From: Heterodera schachtii
Lineage: Eukaryota > Nematoda > Chromadorea > Rhabditida > Heteroderidae
Direction of reading: 5' to 3'
Length of the DNA: 64,000 bases
NCBI GenBank assembly: GCA_023374025.1
Contig: SIJG01000077.1
Location: 137,242 to 201,241, forward strand
A program made the position numbers and the translations under genes. Every line of letters starts with the position of its first letter. Position 1 is the stretch's first letter. This document shows positions 46,676 to 60,615 of the stretch, in pieces. Under the pieces are notes generated by a model that saw nothing but the letters and a program-made list of their open reading frames with translations, had not been told where the DNA came from and made no database searches.

Positions 46676-47325
46676 TTCACTCACTCTCTCTTACTTCTCT
46701 CATTTTCCTTTCTCTTAATCTCTCTCTCTTCCTTAACTCAATCTCTTCCAACCATACTCAATGTTCACTCACTCTTACTTCTCTCATTTTCCTTTCTCTT
46801 AATCTCTCTCTCTTCCTTATCCCACATTTTTTCTCTCATCCCTCCACCTCTATCTCATTTTGTCTCTCTTCTCTCTCTTCCTTTCTTTCTCTTTTATTTT
46901 CACTCTTCTCTGCTCTCTCTCACTCTCTCTCGCCCTTAACATACTCTCACTCTCTCTCTCATCTCTCTCACTTCCTCTCTCCCTTTCATTTTTTCTCTTA
47001 TCCCTCCACCTCTCTCTCTATCACTTCACTCAATCTCTCTTCACTCACTCTCTCTCTCTCTCTCTCACTTCTCTCCTTTTCCTTTCTCTTAATTTCTCAC
47101 ACTCTCTCTCCTTAACTGAATATCTATTTTTCTCTCCGCCCTTCACCTCTCTCTATTATTTCCTCTCTCTTTTCCTTTATTTCTCTTTTCATATTCCATT
47201 TTCTCTCTCTCCTCTCTCGTTCTCTCCCACTTCGTCTCTACCTTTCCCTGAATCTCTTCTCTCTTTCCATTATCTCAATTTCTCTCTCTTTTCTTTTTAC
47301 AATTCTCTCTGTCTCACTCTCTCTT
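46676..47325. repeat. (CT)n polypyrimidine tract
   Basis: TCTCTC-rich plus strand, including a short duplication of TTACTTCTCTCATTTTCCTT. The sequence from 47330 to 47570 is non-repetitive and GC-richer, but no gene was recognised. Confidence 0.85.
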
Positions 47326-47849
47326 GTACGCCCGGCGTCCGCCGAACACACTGAGAGATCCGATCGATCCCCCAGGGAGAGCCCAAGCATTTCCCACTCG
47401 GAGCCCAAAACGTACCGGCCCCTATGTCTAGGGCTAGCACAGCTCGGACCCCAAGAGAAAGTGCCAGACCCTCCACAAAAGGAGCTCCAACCGATCCCTC
47501 ACAGTCCAAAAATTGTTGCACGGGGCAACATAATGGTCACAGAGACCAACAAATGTGTGTAGGGGACGATTAATGGATAAAGGTACAAGGGATAATAGGA
47601 TGGGAAGCAACCGGGGTCAGAGAAATCTCTCATCTGCACACTCACTCGTTATGCTCTTTTCGTCTGTCGTCCCACCACTTATCCTGCGCTCTCTCTCTCT
47701 TTCACCCCACCCCAGCTAAAAAAACCATCATTTGTTTTGGGAATTGTACGTTTTCTTGTACATAAAAAACAGTGGAAATGAGCAATGTAAATTAAATTGA
47801 TGATACGCAATGGGAAGCGATGATGAGAGGATTGGGACTGAAACATAAT

Positions 47850-48157
47850 GGGAAAAAAATAGAGAAATAAACAAAATGAGGGAAAAGCAGTGAAACAAAA
47901 TGGGCGATATGCCAAACACTGATACAGAACAACACAAAAGCATTGGTACAGGACGGCGGGCAAAGCGCAAAAGCACTGATACAGGACGGGGGATTGGTGC
48001 AAAAAGCACTGTTACATGTCGGGGGATAAGCAGTGAAACACTGTGACAGGGCGGGGGGATAAATCAAAAGCACTGGTACAAGATGGGGGGATAAGCAGCG
48101 AAACACTGTATCAAGATGGGGGCTGTGACAAGACGGGGGGGAATTACGTGTCACGGA
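47850..48157. repeat. minisatellite CACTGATACAGGACGGGGGA
   Basis: About seven irregular units of roughly 38 bp built on AAAGCACTGGTACAGGACGGG with G-runs. It runs into the 15-G run that begins palindrome 2. Confidence 0.8.
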
Positions 48158-50450
48158 GGGGGGGGGGGGGGGTACACTACTTTAATTTGACATTTTTTAT
48201 TAAAACCCATTTCGAAAATTCAAGCATTAAATTTATCAGATATGCTTTATAGATGAAATGCAGTCGACGAGTCCAAAACGAACTAATATATTTTAGTATA
48301 AATTCTTTTCGCCGCATTATTTATTTATAATAGCATTTAGATAAAGTCTTATCAATAATTAAACATTTATTTGAATTATTTTATAATGATTTTATACATT
48401 TTTCCATTTGTATTGCTTGATATTATTTATAAATTTATGTGCGATTTGATATTTGTAAATTAGATCTAGAAGATTAAAACTGTATTTCATATCACGCAAA
48501 TTGACATTTACTCTTGCTATTTTTTTTTAAATTTTAACTTCTTCCCAATGATTTAAATAAAACTATAAAAATATCTGTTTACATATTTCGTTAAATTATT
48601 TATGTCAATAGCTAATAAATAAAATAATTTTATTTTAATTAAAAATATATTCATTTGTTGTTTTGCATCAATTAATTGTTCTTTGTATTATAAATAATCT
48701 ATATCAAGTTCATTCATTTTTGCATAATTGATGCCTTGTCTTTTAATCTGTCTTTTCCAATCCAGCTAATAAAATTATATGTTTGCAAAACTGATAATAT
48801 TTATTAAGGTCTATTAATTATTGGATAATGAGAAGAGATCAAGAAACTCGAAATGTTTTTCATGCATGTGGTGAATTTTATAAATTATTCTTGTTATGTA
48901 TAAAAAAAATGTGTTTTTATAATCGTTTTTGTAGTCTATAAGGCTTTTTAAATCATTTTGGAAAATAGCAACATACGAAAAAATTTTGTTATATTAAATG
49001 TTTATTTATTATTAAAGATTTGAACAAATATTTAATTAATAATTAGAATTATTTTCTATTCTACATTAAAACTATCAAGGTTTGTATCAAACTTTAAGAT
49101 TTCTAATCATGCGGGAAAATTTTAAAATCAATTGAATTAGTAAAATCATGTCCAGTCTTTTTCAGAGTTTTAATATTTTTCTGATCAATACAAATATTTA
49201 TTACCTAAAATTTCATAAAACTCATTAGCATATTAGTTAATTTTTAATATATAAAAGTCCCAACTTTTTAGATTATTTCTATTTAGATATAGTTAATTTT
49301 TATATTTTCATTTTCATGTATGTAAATAAAATATGTATAAAACAATGCTAAAATGTGTATGAAATACGCACAAAAACCCACAAATAGGTATTAAAATATG
49401 TAAATAAAATTTTTAAAATTTAAAAAAAAAAAAATTCAAAAGTCGGAAAGAATGGAAACGGATAAAAAAAAACGAATTTTTGTGGCGCGAAAATATTTTA
49501 TGACTACGAAAAGCGGGGAAATCGCAAAAAGTGGGAGGGGGGAGAAAAGCCAATCAATTGAAAACGAATCGGAGAAATTGTTGAACAGATTGGAGAAATT
49601 TGTGGCGATGAAAAGCGCGAAAAAAGGGGAATTTGCAATGAATGAATTGAGACAATTGAAAAGGAAGGATGAATAAATGAATTGTTGCGGTAAAGCGGGG
49701 AAAAAAGCGGGGAAAAAGCGGGGAAAAGCGAAGCCATCCCTATGAATCAGGGGAAAATTTTTGGTGTCGGATGCCATTACCTTTTTCTGAAAATTTTGAC
49801 AAAAGGTTGGAAATTCTCGGAAATTTTTTTTTTGATTTTTCAAAAAATTAGAATTTTACGGAATTGACGCAAAAAAATTAAAGTGCTCTTTTGACTGAAC
49901 GTTTGTCATTCCTATGGAAAAGTGACAAAACGAGTTAACAAATAAGCAAAATTACAGAAAATATTTGTGATAAATCAAGCTATATTACAGAAAATATTTG
50001 TTAAGCTAACACTCGCCGGCAAATAAGGAAGCTGATTGCTGATTTTAGAAAATTTATGATTTGTTGATTTTTGAAAAAACTGAAAATCTATTAAAAATAT
50101 TCAAAATTTTTAAATTTATCCTCGGCTGGGCCTTTCTGCACCGCTGGGCCCCAAAAAAATTTAATAATAATAAAAAATTATTAGTGGATTTTTTGAAATA
50201 ATTATTTTCATTTCTGAGTATTTTATTCATTCAACTCATTCTCAATAAAAATTATTGCAGCAAATTTAAAAAACATTTTTTGAAATTTGCAATTCTTATG
50301 AAATGCACCTAAAATGATTTTTTTTTCCATATTATTTAAATAAATATTTCCGTTTTTGCTGCTTCTTTGGTTTTCTAATTTGTGAGCGGAAATGAATTCA
50401 CAATAAATTTTTCGTGACTTTGGCGGCTATTTGCTTAAAATCGGTTTCAA
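48158..50450. repeat. palindrome 2, left arm
   Basis: Reverse complement of 55226-57529. Coordinates sum to 105689 in the outer part and about 105676 at the inner end because of small indels, including one of about 10 bp near 49,862. Starts exactly at a G-run (48158-48172). Confidence 0.95.
49452..49676 (+). CDS. charged small ORF in palindrome 2, left copy
   Basis: 74 codons: METDKKKRIFVARKYFMTT, later ENESEKLLNRLEKFVAMKSA and MNELRQLKRKDE. The amphipathic Lys/Glu pattern looks protein-like, and an identical ORF exists in the other arm (56237-56013). No family recognised; it may belong to a decayed transposon. Confidence 0.25.
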   Translation: METDKKKRIFVARKYFMTTKSGEIAKSGRGEKSQSIENESEKLLNRLEKFVAMKSAKKGEFAMNELRQLKRKDE

Positions 50451-53400
50451 ATGGATTAAGGCACTTCTGAGTGGATCAGGCATTCAATATGCACGATGGT
50501 TGATCAATGTGCCAAAAAATGCCCAAAAAAATTAAAAAGAAAACTTTTTTCTTTATGAATGATATTGTGCGTTTCTTTTTTTAAATTAATGTGAAATTTT
50601 AATCATTTTTTCATTTTCATTATTTTATTTTTAATGTTAGGTATTGAAAACATCATCATGACCCTAGAATTTGCATCTTTTCGAGTGCAAAATGATTAAT
50701 AACAATTATTAGGTTTGCCACCGTTGAGTCTGATCAAACCAAATTTGCTGCCCTCAAAGATTGGCATCATTTTGCCAGCAAAAAGTCATTTAGAAGTTTC
50801 AATGGAAATGTTTATAATAAAATAATGGACGAAAATTCCTTTAAAAAACATATATAAATTCTTAAACTGGTTTTAAAAACTGGTTTTTTATATGAATGAA
50901 TGTTTTTTTCGTTTACAAAAATAGTTTTTTTTTTTAATTATTAAAATGAAATTAAATAAAAAATAAAAGATTTCTTTTTAACCATTTGATTTACAATTGT
51001 AAAACAATCACATTTAAAGATTTTAAGACGTAAAAAGTTTTCAGTTTTCTGCCAAATCAAGGCCAGGAAGGATTTTTGCTGTTTGAAAAGTCGATTCTTC
51101 GGGGATATATTTTTGAAAAAAAAATTAGGTCAATTCTTTTGTGTGCATTTTTATTGATTTTTTGCATTTCTTATAAAAAAAAAATTTTCACATGCAAAAA
51201 TAAATGAAAAAAATGGTATTTTAAAATTTCACCAAGACAAAATAGTTGGCTATTGACAAAAAACCTAAAAACCACAAAATAATTGAAAATAATTTCTAAA
51301 AAGTCGCTCTAAATCAAAAATTGTTCGGAGAAAATGTGATTTTGTGCTTCTCTGTCATAAAGATTTTGGCTGGGCCGCAAATGTCCAAGCCGCAAATTTG
51401 GGCAACCGCCCAAAAAGGGGTGGAGGAGGGGGGAGGAGGAGATCGAGAGCTATAGCTTTTCAGTGCACAACTCATCGCCGCTCTCTCCATTGTGTCAATT
51501 TTTACATAAATAATTAATCCATTAAATTTTCTAAAAGTTAATTAAGTTATTAAATTATTTTATTCAAAATATTAAAAAACGCAAGTAAAATTATTGTTTC
51601 GGAATTAAAATTTACTTTGGGCTAAATCTCCGAAATTTGTTTGGGGATTTTTTATTCGAGAATTGGAATTATTATATATTCCCGAGCATGAGAAGGCGGT
51701 AATAAATGGGTTAAATTTCAATGTAATAGCAAGAGTTTAAATGTGTAAATGTTTAAATTAATAATTTACAATTTTGTTGGCACTAATTCCATGCCAAGCA
51801 TAGGATAAAATCATGCATTATGAAGTAAAATGTCAAAATGTAATCACACAAACATTAAGCAGACACACAAGACACACTAAATGATGGAGGAAAAGTAGCA
51901 ACCACGCCGGGGGGGGGGGGGGGACCGAATGACGACGATGGGACAAATTTGTAATGGGAAAAGTGGCTAGGGAAGCTCAAATTTTGCGGAGAAAATTCAA
52001 AAAAATAAAAAATAAATAAACTTCACTAAATGAGGATTTGAATTTATTGAATTTTTTTAAATTTTAGAAAAGAAGAACTAGATTTATTAAAAATTTATAA
52101 TATAAAATTTCTTTACAAAATGTTATCGAAAAGTGAAATAATTACAAACTTGACCACCTTTAAGGTAAATGAATGTTTTTCTTTCATTAAATAGTTTTTG
52201 ATTTAAAATTTTAAATGAAATAAAATAAATAAAATAGAAAATATTTAAAAAATAAAAAAATGATAGCCTGCCGAACAAAATTAAAAAAGGTGAATAAAGC
52301 CAAACATTATTTTTGGGTGGGGATAAAGGAATCATTTAATTAATTAATTAATTCGATAATTTTTTAGTGGGACAATTAAACATTTGACGCTGCAATTTTA
52401 AGGTAAAAATACGAATATAGCAGAAAACCCCGCCGGATCGTTTCCCTTAAATAAATGTGATGATGTAAAATTTATTTATGCCTATGGCGGCATTTTTTGT
52501 TTACTAAATAAAAAATATGCTTTTTCCTTTTCATGATAGAATTTCTGATGCTAAAACATGTAAATCATATGTAAAAAAAATTTGATATATAAATTTCTTT
52601 TTTTTGGAATACATAAACATTTATTTTTATGATATTTTTGGTATCTTTTTTTAAACTAAATAACTCCTAAACTTAATCTGAATTATTTTTAATGAAATTA
52701 GTACGTGCAAAAAGAGAAATTATTTGCTTTATCCGAAAATATCATTAAAATTAATTGGGTTAATTTTTTATAAGCGGTTTTGAATTATAATCAGTGGTAA
52801 AAAATTTTGCATATTAAGAAAACGAATTAACTAAGCAGATTAAAAAAAAAAGAAAACATTCTTAAAATAAATTCAAATGAATAAAAAAATTCTTGGAATA
52901 AAAAAAATAAAAATTCAAATTTTTGTTTTTGTTCGCTTCTCCCTCGCGGGGCTTGCGCACTTCCCCATCATTCGATCATAATTAATCACTTCCCCTGCAC
53001 CGAAAATTGCGTTTACTTCAATGAGGGGGAGGGGGGAGGGGGGAATAACGTGGGGTGACAAATTTGTTGTTTTACTGTCGACGGGGGAGGCGGAAATAAG
53101 TTACCAAAATATTTGGGCATTTTTTAATTGGGCTTGATCATCAATTCAAGTGAAAATCAACTTGGCTCTTGATTTTCATTCGATTTTTTGTAATTCAGAA
53201 AAACCGATCTCTACTAAAATTATTTTAATGTTTAGAAATCCATCCAAAACGGTAGCATTTTTATTCTTTTTTTTTTGTTGTGTAAATCGCTTCACTCTTC
53301 AGGAAATTCACTACCTAATTCATTACGGCCAGGATTATAATTAGTATAATAAATGTTAGCGAAACAATATTGTAAATTAAGCCAAAATTATAAAATCTGA

Positions 53401-55225
53401 AACGACAATTCTATTGAAAATTTATTTGAACGAAATGCTCAAATTTGCGAAATGAGCCAATTTTGAAGAAAATTTATTAGTTTTGGTGCCAACGTTGGCA
53501 AAATTCGAAATTTTTAATGAAATTGAGTTTCGGTGACAAATTGGGAATTTTTTAATTGATGTCTGGTAGAGTAGGGAAATTTTGGTATTTTAATCAAAAT
53601 TTGACCCCAATGGATTTTTCATTTGGTTTAATTATTCAGAATATTTCGCACAGATCTCCACTAAAATTATTTTTAATTTTAGAATTTTTTCAAAAACCGT
53701 AGAATTTTTATTATTAATATTTTTGGTTAATCATCACGCATTAGGAAATTTACTACATCAAATCATTAAGATTGCGATTATAATTAGCATAAGAAATGTT
53801 AGCACAAAATTCTTGTAAATTAAGCCGAAATTAAAAAATCTAAAACGACAATTTTGTAGAAAATTTTCTGCCGATTCAAATGATATATCATTCATTCAAT
53901 TTGATTCCGTCTCCTTCGAGCATATTCTAGTTTTATGAGTTGATTAAGGCCAAAAACGAAAATTTCGAAGCTCGAAGGCGAAGTTTCCAAAAATAATTTT
54001 CCCTATAAAGTTTTTTGAGAATGGTAAAATAAAAGTATTTATCCGAAATAATGATTATGACACAAACAATTAATAGATGTACTATTTAACCGCTATAAAA
54101 TAGGTTTAGCTTATCATTGTGGTGATTTTAGTGACAAAAAATGAAATCAAGACATAGTTAATGAAATAGTAAGTAAATGCCAAAATAAAGACAAAACAGT
54201 GACAAAAAGTCGTGAATACCAAAAATCCTTGTCAAAAAATATATAAAAAATTTCGAAGTTGAATTTTGAGAAACTTTTCCTTTCTTAGGGGGTGTATTTT
54301 CTGAAATATTATTAAACTCACTTTTAAAAGCTGAATATTAAAATTAAAGATTAGAGGATTAGGAATTAAAAAATTGGATATTGAACATTAAAAATGGCGA
54401 AAAGAAAAAATAGAAAATGAAAGTAAAAAGTTCTTTATTTTAGCGACAGTGAGTTTGAATAAAATAATATTTCCATTTTTGAGCTTTTTGGTGCTTCCAT
54501 CTCATGGTTCAGTAAAAATATGGATTTCATAATTTTATACCCTATTGAGACACTTGAAATACTTGAAGGCTACCATCTGTCTGATTTTAAAATTGACTTC
54601 ACCTTTTTTGTCAGGATTTCTGACATCCCGACATTTTTTTCAAAAAAATTGAGATCAGTGATCCTGGGAAATCCAGAAGGGGCATCAATCCCACTCGGGT
54701 TTTGCTGCTCATTAAACAAAAAACACCGTAATTTCCATAATCATTAATTCACTAGTTGCAATCATCAGCAGCCCATTTATCTCAGTTCTCTCATGGCCAA
54801 GTCTGCCAAGTCTGGTGATGCCGACAAAAGCGGACGTGAAAGTGTTTTTTTTGTTGTTGTAAATTTCGAATTAATTGTGAAATAAAAGTGTATATTTTTA
54901 AATTAAATCCAAAAATATTTGGCTCTTTGCCAGGGCGGGATTTACGGGATTAATCAAGCAAAATCTCACAATTTCCTAAAAACCTCGCACATCACAAGTT
55001 GACCATCGATGTTCGAAAATAATTGGAAAACGCTTGTCCAATAGTTAGTTGCATTGGACAAGAAAAACCACCGACAACATCGGAAAACAGCTTGACACTA
55101 CCATTGATTTTGATTAGTGTTTAGATTGGAAGGATTCATAATTTGTTGGAGAATTTTTGAAATAAATATTAATTATTCAAATAATTGAGACGTTTATGTC
55201 ATTTAAAATGTAAATTTTTTTTTAT
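50451..55225. other. palindrome 2 central region, no clear gene
   Basis: AT-rich. Holds a diverged tandem duplication (about 53190-53420 and 53640-53860), a 15-G run at 51909-51923, and a possible start exon at 54793 (MAKSAKSGDADKSGRES) with no partner found. No transposase or integrase motif seen. Confidence 0.5.
53190..53860. repeat. diverged tandem duplication, about 440-bp offset
   Basis: Shared blocks in order include GATCTC(T/C)ACTAAAATTATTT, TATAATTAG.ATAA.AAATGT and TGTAAATTAAGCC, then AACGACAATT. Confidence 0.7.
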
Positions 55226-57529
55226 TTGAAACCGATTTTAAGCAAATAGCCGCCAAAGTCACGAAAAATTTATTGTGAATTCATTTCCGCTCACAAATTA
55301 GAAAACCAAAGAAGCAGCAAAAAGCGGAAATATTTATTTAAATAATATGGAAAAAAAAATCATTTTAGGTGCATTTCATAAGAATTGCAAATTTCAAAAA
55401 ATGTTTTTTAAATTTGCTGCAATAATTTTTATTGAGAATGAGTTGAATGAATAAAATACTCAGAAATGAAAATAATTATTTCAAAAAATCCACTAATAAT
55501 TTATTATTATTATTAAAATTTTTTGGGGCCCAGCGGTGCAGAAAGGCCCAGCCGAGGATAAATTTAAAAATTTTGAATATTTTTAATAGATTTTCAGTTT
55601 TTTCAAAAATCAACAAATCATAAATTTTCTAAAATCAGCAATCAGCTTCCTTATTTGCCGGGCGAGTGTTAGCTTAACAAATATTTTCTGTAATATAGCT
55701 TGATTTATCACAAATATTTTCTGTAATTTTGCTTATTTGTTAACTCGTTTTGTCACTTTTCCATAGGAATGACAAACGTTCAGTCAAAAGAGCACTTTAA
55801 TTTTTTTGAGTCATCAATTCTATGATAATCGTAAAATTCAATTTTTTGAAAAATCAAAAAAAAAATTTCCGAGAATTTCCAACCTTTTGTCAAAATTTTC
55901 AGAAAAAGGTAATGGCATCCGACACCAAAAATTTTCCCCTGATTCATAGGGATGGCTTCGCTTTTCCCCGCTTTTTCCCCGCTTTTTTCCCCGCTTTACC
56001 GCAACAATTCATTTATTCATCCTTCCTTTTCAATTGTCTCAATTCATTCATTGCAAATTCCCCTTTTTTCGCGCTTTTCATCGCCACAAATTTCTCCAAT
56101 CTGTTCAACAATTTCTCCGATTCGTTTTCAATTGATTGGCTTTTCTCCCCCCTCCCACTTTTTGCGATTTCCCCGCTTTTCGTAGTCATAAAATATTTTC
56201 GCGCCACAAAAATTCGTTTTTTTTTATCCGTTTCCATTCTTTCCGACTTTTGAATTTTTTTTTTTTTAAATTTTAAAAATTTTATTTACATATTTTAATA
56301 CCTATTTGTGGGTTTTTGTGCGTATTTCATACACATTTTAGCATTGTTTTATACATATTTTATTTACATACATGAAAATGAAAATATAAAAATTAACTAT
56401 ATCTAAATAGAAATAATCTAAAAAGTTGGGACTTTTATATATTAAAAATTAACTAATATGCTAATGAGTTTTATGAAATTTTAGGTAATAAATATTTGTA
56501 TTGATCAGAAAAATATTAAAACTCTGAAAAAGACTGGACATGATTTTACTAATTCAATTGATTTTAAAATTTTCCCGCATGATTAGAAATCTTAAAGTTT
56601 GATACAAACCTTGATAGTTTTAATGTAGAATAGAAAATAATTCTAATTATTAATTAAATATTTGTTCAAATCTTTAATAATAAATAAACATTTAATATAA
56701 CAAAATTTTTTCGTATGTTGCTATTTTCCAAAATGATTTAAAAAGCCTTATAGACTACAAAAACGATTATAAAAACACATTTTTTTTATACATAACAAGA
56801 ATAATTTATAAAATTCACCACATGCATGAAAAACATTTCGAGTTTCTTGATCTCTTCTCATTATCCAATAATTAATAGACCTTAATAAATATTATCAGTT
56901 TTGCAAACATATAATTTTATTAGCTGGATTGGAAAAGACAGATTAAAAGACAAGGCATCAATTATGCAAAAATGAATGAACTTGATATAGATTATTTATA
57001 ATACAAAGAACAATTAATTGATGCAAAACAACAAATGAATATATTTTTAATTAAAATAAAATTATTTTATTTATTAGCTATTGACATAAATAATTTAACG
57101 AAATATGTAAACAGATATTTTTATAGTTTTATTTAAATCATTGGGAAGAAGTTAAAATTTAAAAAAAAATAGCAAGAGTAAATGTCAATTTGCGTGATAT
57201 GAAATACAGTTTTAATCTTCTAGATCTAATTTACAAATATCAAATCGCACATAAATTTATAAATAATATCAAGCAATACAAATGGAAAAATGTATAAAAT
57301 CATTATAAAATAATTCAAATAAATGTTTAATTATTGATAAGACTTTATCTAAATGCTATTATAAATAAATAATGCGGCGAAAAGAATTTATACTAAAATA
57401 TATTAGTTCGTTTTGGACTCGTCGACTGCATTTCATCTATAAAGCATATCTGATAAATTTAATGCTTGAATTTTCGAAATGGGTTTTAATAAAAAATGTC
57501 AAATTAAAGTAGTGTACCCCCCCCCCCCC
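55226..57529. repeat. palindrome 2, right arm
   Basis: Reverse complement of 48158-50450. Contains the mirror of the 74-codon ORF and a segment (56270-56430) homologous to the inside of the hAT-like MITE at 62828-63409. Ends in 13 C directly before the gap. Confidence 0.95.
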
Positions 57530-57539
57530 NNNNNNNNNN
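57530..57539. other. assembly gap, 10 N
   Basis: Ten unresolved bases between the C-run ending palindrome 2 and the repeat that recurs at the window end. Confidence 0.99.
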
Positions 57540-57763
57540 TTGAATTTTGCTATTTAAAATTTATTAATAAATTATTGTCAACTCTTTAATTAAATTATTC
57601 AAATTTGATTTTTAAGTTATTAAAAATAAAAAAGAAATATTTGGAAAAACCTTGTCGATTGTTTTAATTGTTTTACACTAGAGCCCGCCCGGTGAGGGAC
57701 TGGATCCCCGCGGGATTTTGCGGGATCCCAGTCAACAATGCCGCATTTTTTGGAAAATTGCGG
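57540..57763. repeat. long direct repeat, copy 1 (starts at gap edge)
   Basis: Near-identical to 63777-64000, offset 6,237 bp, with only a few mismatches seen, near the end. The repeat begins at the first base after the gap and runs off the window at the other copy. Contains GCGGGATTTTGCGGGATCC, a palindrome-rich motif. Confidence 0.9.
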
Positions 57764-58485
57764 GACTTGAGGTATTAGTCCCTGCCGGATCCCGTCCCGC
57801 AAAATTTTGAATTCTAATCCACATGCGGATACGCAAATTTGAAAATTCCGGGCTATAGTCATAAAATTCAAAATATTCTCTAATTTTTCTCATACCAAAG
57901 CTTAAAAATAATAAAAAAGAATTCATTTCATTTTCCAATTCATCTTCATTAAGGTAATGTCATGTGTATTAATAATAATCAAATCAAAAGCGATTCTTTT
58001 TTAGCGTTTGCAGGGCTTCGATCTCTGATCTGGTCAGAAATGTTCTTTTTTTGGGGCAGTGACAATTTTTTCTCATTTCATAAATCAATCAAAAATTTGG
58101 ATTTTTATTGGTATAGTTCACAAACTAATCCGTAATTTTAAAATTTGCCCAAAAATTGGCAATTTGTGATGTAAATATGTTAAAAAATGACTAAAATTTA
58201 AAAATTCGACCTTAAATCTGATTTTTTTAGAGTCTTGGATTCTGATTTTAACATTTTTCGATCGAAGCCCTGGGGTATTCAAACGGTAAATTTTTCAATG
58301 CCAGCCCGTGTTTTCTTTCTCAGCTTCGTCGTTGTCCTTATTTTCCTTCTCAGCGCATACACATTTGTATGGCGTTTTGTTGAGTTCCCTGCAAAAAAAA
58401 AAATAATAAAAAGAGCTTGCGAGAGGGTCGGTGCAGATTTTGTAGAAAAGTAACTAATACAACAACAAAAAAAAGATTTTTATAG

Positions 58486-59150
58486 CATTGTGGGCTTTGG
58501 CTACATGACATTTGGCCCACAAAGGCAAAATGTCCCGTCTCCGTCGGCAATTTTGGTGTCAAAACAAGCAGCAAACGATGTGAAAACGAAATATTTTTCA
58601 TTTTTTGTAATAAAAACAATTCCAATTTAGTTGATCAAAAGAGCTCGCCGAGAAGTGAATGCGCCCCCCCGTCGTTCCTGCAAATCTTGAGCAGCTTATA
58701 ATCAGCCCGGCGTATCAGACGTACACACCGACGGACGGCATCGATGAACAGTTCCTGTTAGGAGACAGCGGCGTATATTATGAACGAGGAAATGAGAACC
58801 CACAGAGGTAAAATGACAGTTATTTTCTTATTTTTCTTTTGTTATAGAATTTTGTTGTTCGGACGCGAATCATTTGGCCGGTGGGCAGATCGAATGGAAG
58901 CTTGCTTCGGTGACGGGACCTTTTCATTGGCGCCACCACTTTTTTTATCAAATTTATACAATTTTGGCTAGGTTAGTTAGTTTTTAGAAATTTTTTAGTT
59001 TTTTTTGCAATGTTTAGACGAGGCAAATGGATCATACCAGTGTGCCATTTTCTGCTCACATCGAAGTCGCAGGCGTCATACATTCGTATGTTTGAGCTCC
59101 TACATCAGGCATGGCCAACATTTGCACGCCCCCGACTCATTTTTTCTTGA
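58486..59150 (+). pseudogene. Mutator-like (MULE) transposase, N-terminal/catalytic remains
   Basis: MULE transposases cut and paste DNA with an RNase H-like DDE fold. Pieces in order: 58486 onward, VGFGYMTFGPQRQNVPSPSA then VSKQAANDVKTK; exon from 58631, [13 protein letters not shown], then after a frameshift at a C7 run [20 protein letters not shown] and [11 protein letters not shown], donor at 58808; exon 58848-58971, ILLFGRESFGRWADRM then CFGDGTFSLAPPLFLSNLYN, the MULE hallmark with first catalytic Asp in DGTF; after a TAG, 59018-59150 gives PVCHFLLTSKSQASYIRMFE then LLHQAWPTFARPRLIFS, the second MULE block. The DFE-type block expected next is lost. Upstream pieces at 58231-58286 (SLDSDFNIFRSKPWGIQ) and 58298-58453 may be further decayed exons. 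Not functional as read. Confidence 0.7.
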
Positions 59151-59225
59151 CCAAAAGTTGGTTTTTAGATTTTACCACTTTTTTATAAAAATAATAATAA
59201 GTATAAGCAAGATGTCCTGTTGACG

Positions 59226-60610
59226 AAACGTTCGATTTGAGGTTTTTTGCGGAAATTTTCCAAGCCCAATAGGAAAGTTCTTAAAAATTTTCCCGATTTT
59301 TAGAGTATTTTGATGTGTCAGATCACTATGAAGGAGTGATTGAACAAATTAGTGGAAAAATTTTTTGTTGGTCTGCATCAATGTATTTAACAAGAATTAT
59401 TTCAATTTGCTGATTTTAAATTGATTATAATTTGAATTAAATGAGAACACAAAAAAGGGTTGGACACATTAAGACAAAGGTTGCTCTTAACAATTTATTT
59501 GGGGAAATAATAAAAAAAAGCCCATATAAATATTAAAATTCCAAAATTTATAGACTACATTTTTCTTAACCCACTGACTTACGATTTGGCGAAATTGCGA
59601 TCAGGAACATTACTGACCAGGTCTCTAAATTAAAAAAAAATATAAAAATTATCATAATAATTAATTATTTTTTACCCTCGCCAATATTCCGAAAAGGTCA
59701 CGAGCCTAAAATATGAATTCATATTTAAAAATTAAATAAATATGAAAAAATAGTTTAACTTACCCTGCCCACTAAAGTTGGAAAGAAGCTCGAATGGGCG
59801 CGGGCTCGTTCCTTTAAAAAATTGTTTTTTTATAGAGATTCAATTAAAAAATTGTTTTACTTGGGTTTCTTTGCAGCAATTTCCTGCAGATTTTCAGTTG
59901 CTTGCCGTTTCATTATTAAAATTATTGAAAAATAATTGTTTTAATAAAGTCAATTTAATTATGAAGTCAGAATCAATACAAGAATGAAAGTAAAAAGGAA
60001 AAAGTTAAAGGAAACAAAAAAAATAAAAATAAAATTTTAAAACTTTTTATTTCAAGGTTTCTGATTAAAAAATATGGCATAAATAACTTTGGGTATCATG
60101 ACAACTCGTACAAAAGACACGTGCCAGGATATTTGGACAATGAAGTCATTTAGACAAAACCGGACAATTGGACAGTGGACATTACGACAGTTAATAAAAA
60201 AATGTTGTATTAAAATGTTTAACAATAAAATAAATAAAAAATTTCCGTCTTTATTAGGACATTTGCAACTCCTCCAGTCATATTAGTCAATTAATAAACG
60301 CCTCATAAATAAACAGAAACGTGTAGTTAGGCGCTGCTTTGCGGCACCAACCGCTCTATTTTATCTTCAAAAATTTTTAAAAAAGTTTGATAAGAATTCA
60401 ATAGTTAATTATTCTTAGTATAAATCTTATTTTTTCACCCTTTATCTCTTTTTCATCCCTACTCCTTATCTTTCATTCTATTTTTGTTACTCTCACCCAG
60501 CTCTCTCCACTCTGCTCTTTCTCTTTCAACTCGTACAAGTTGTACAAAGGTAACTCGTACAATTGCTTAGGTAAGGTTGTACGATTTATCATTAACCCAA
60601 TAAGTTTAGC
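59226..60610. other. AT-rich DNA, no gene seen
   Basis: No exon-like stretches. Includes a TTGGACA/GGACAAT motif cluster near 60132-60185 and a CGTACAAGTTGTACAAAG hairpin near 60532. Confidence 0.45.
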
Positions 60611-60615
60611 TTTTA

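Noticed and set aside
46860..47354. 164-codon ORF rich in Ser/Leu/Phe
   Set aside because: (CT)n tract; also open in another frame.
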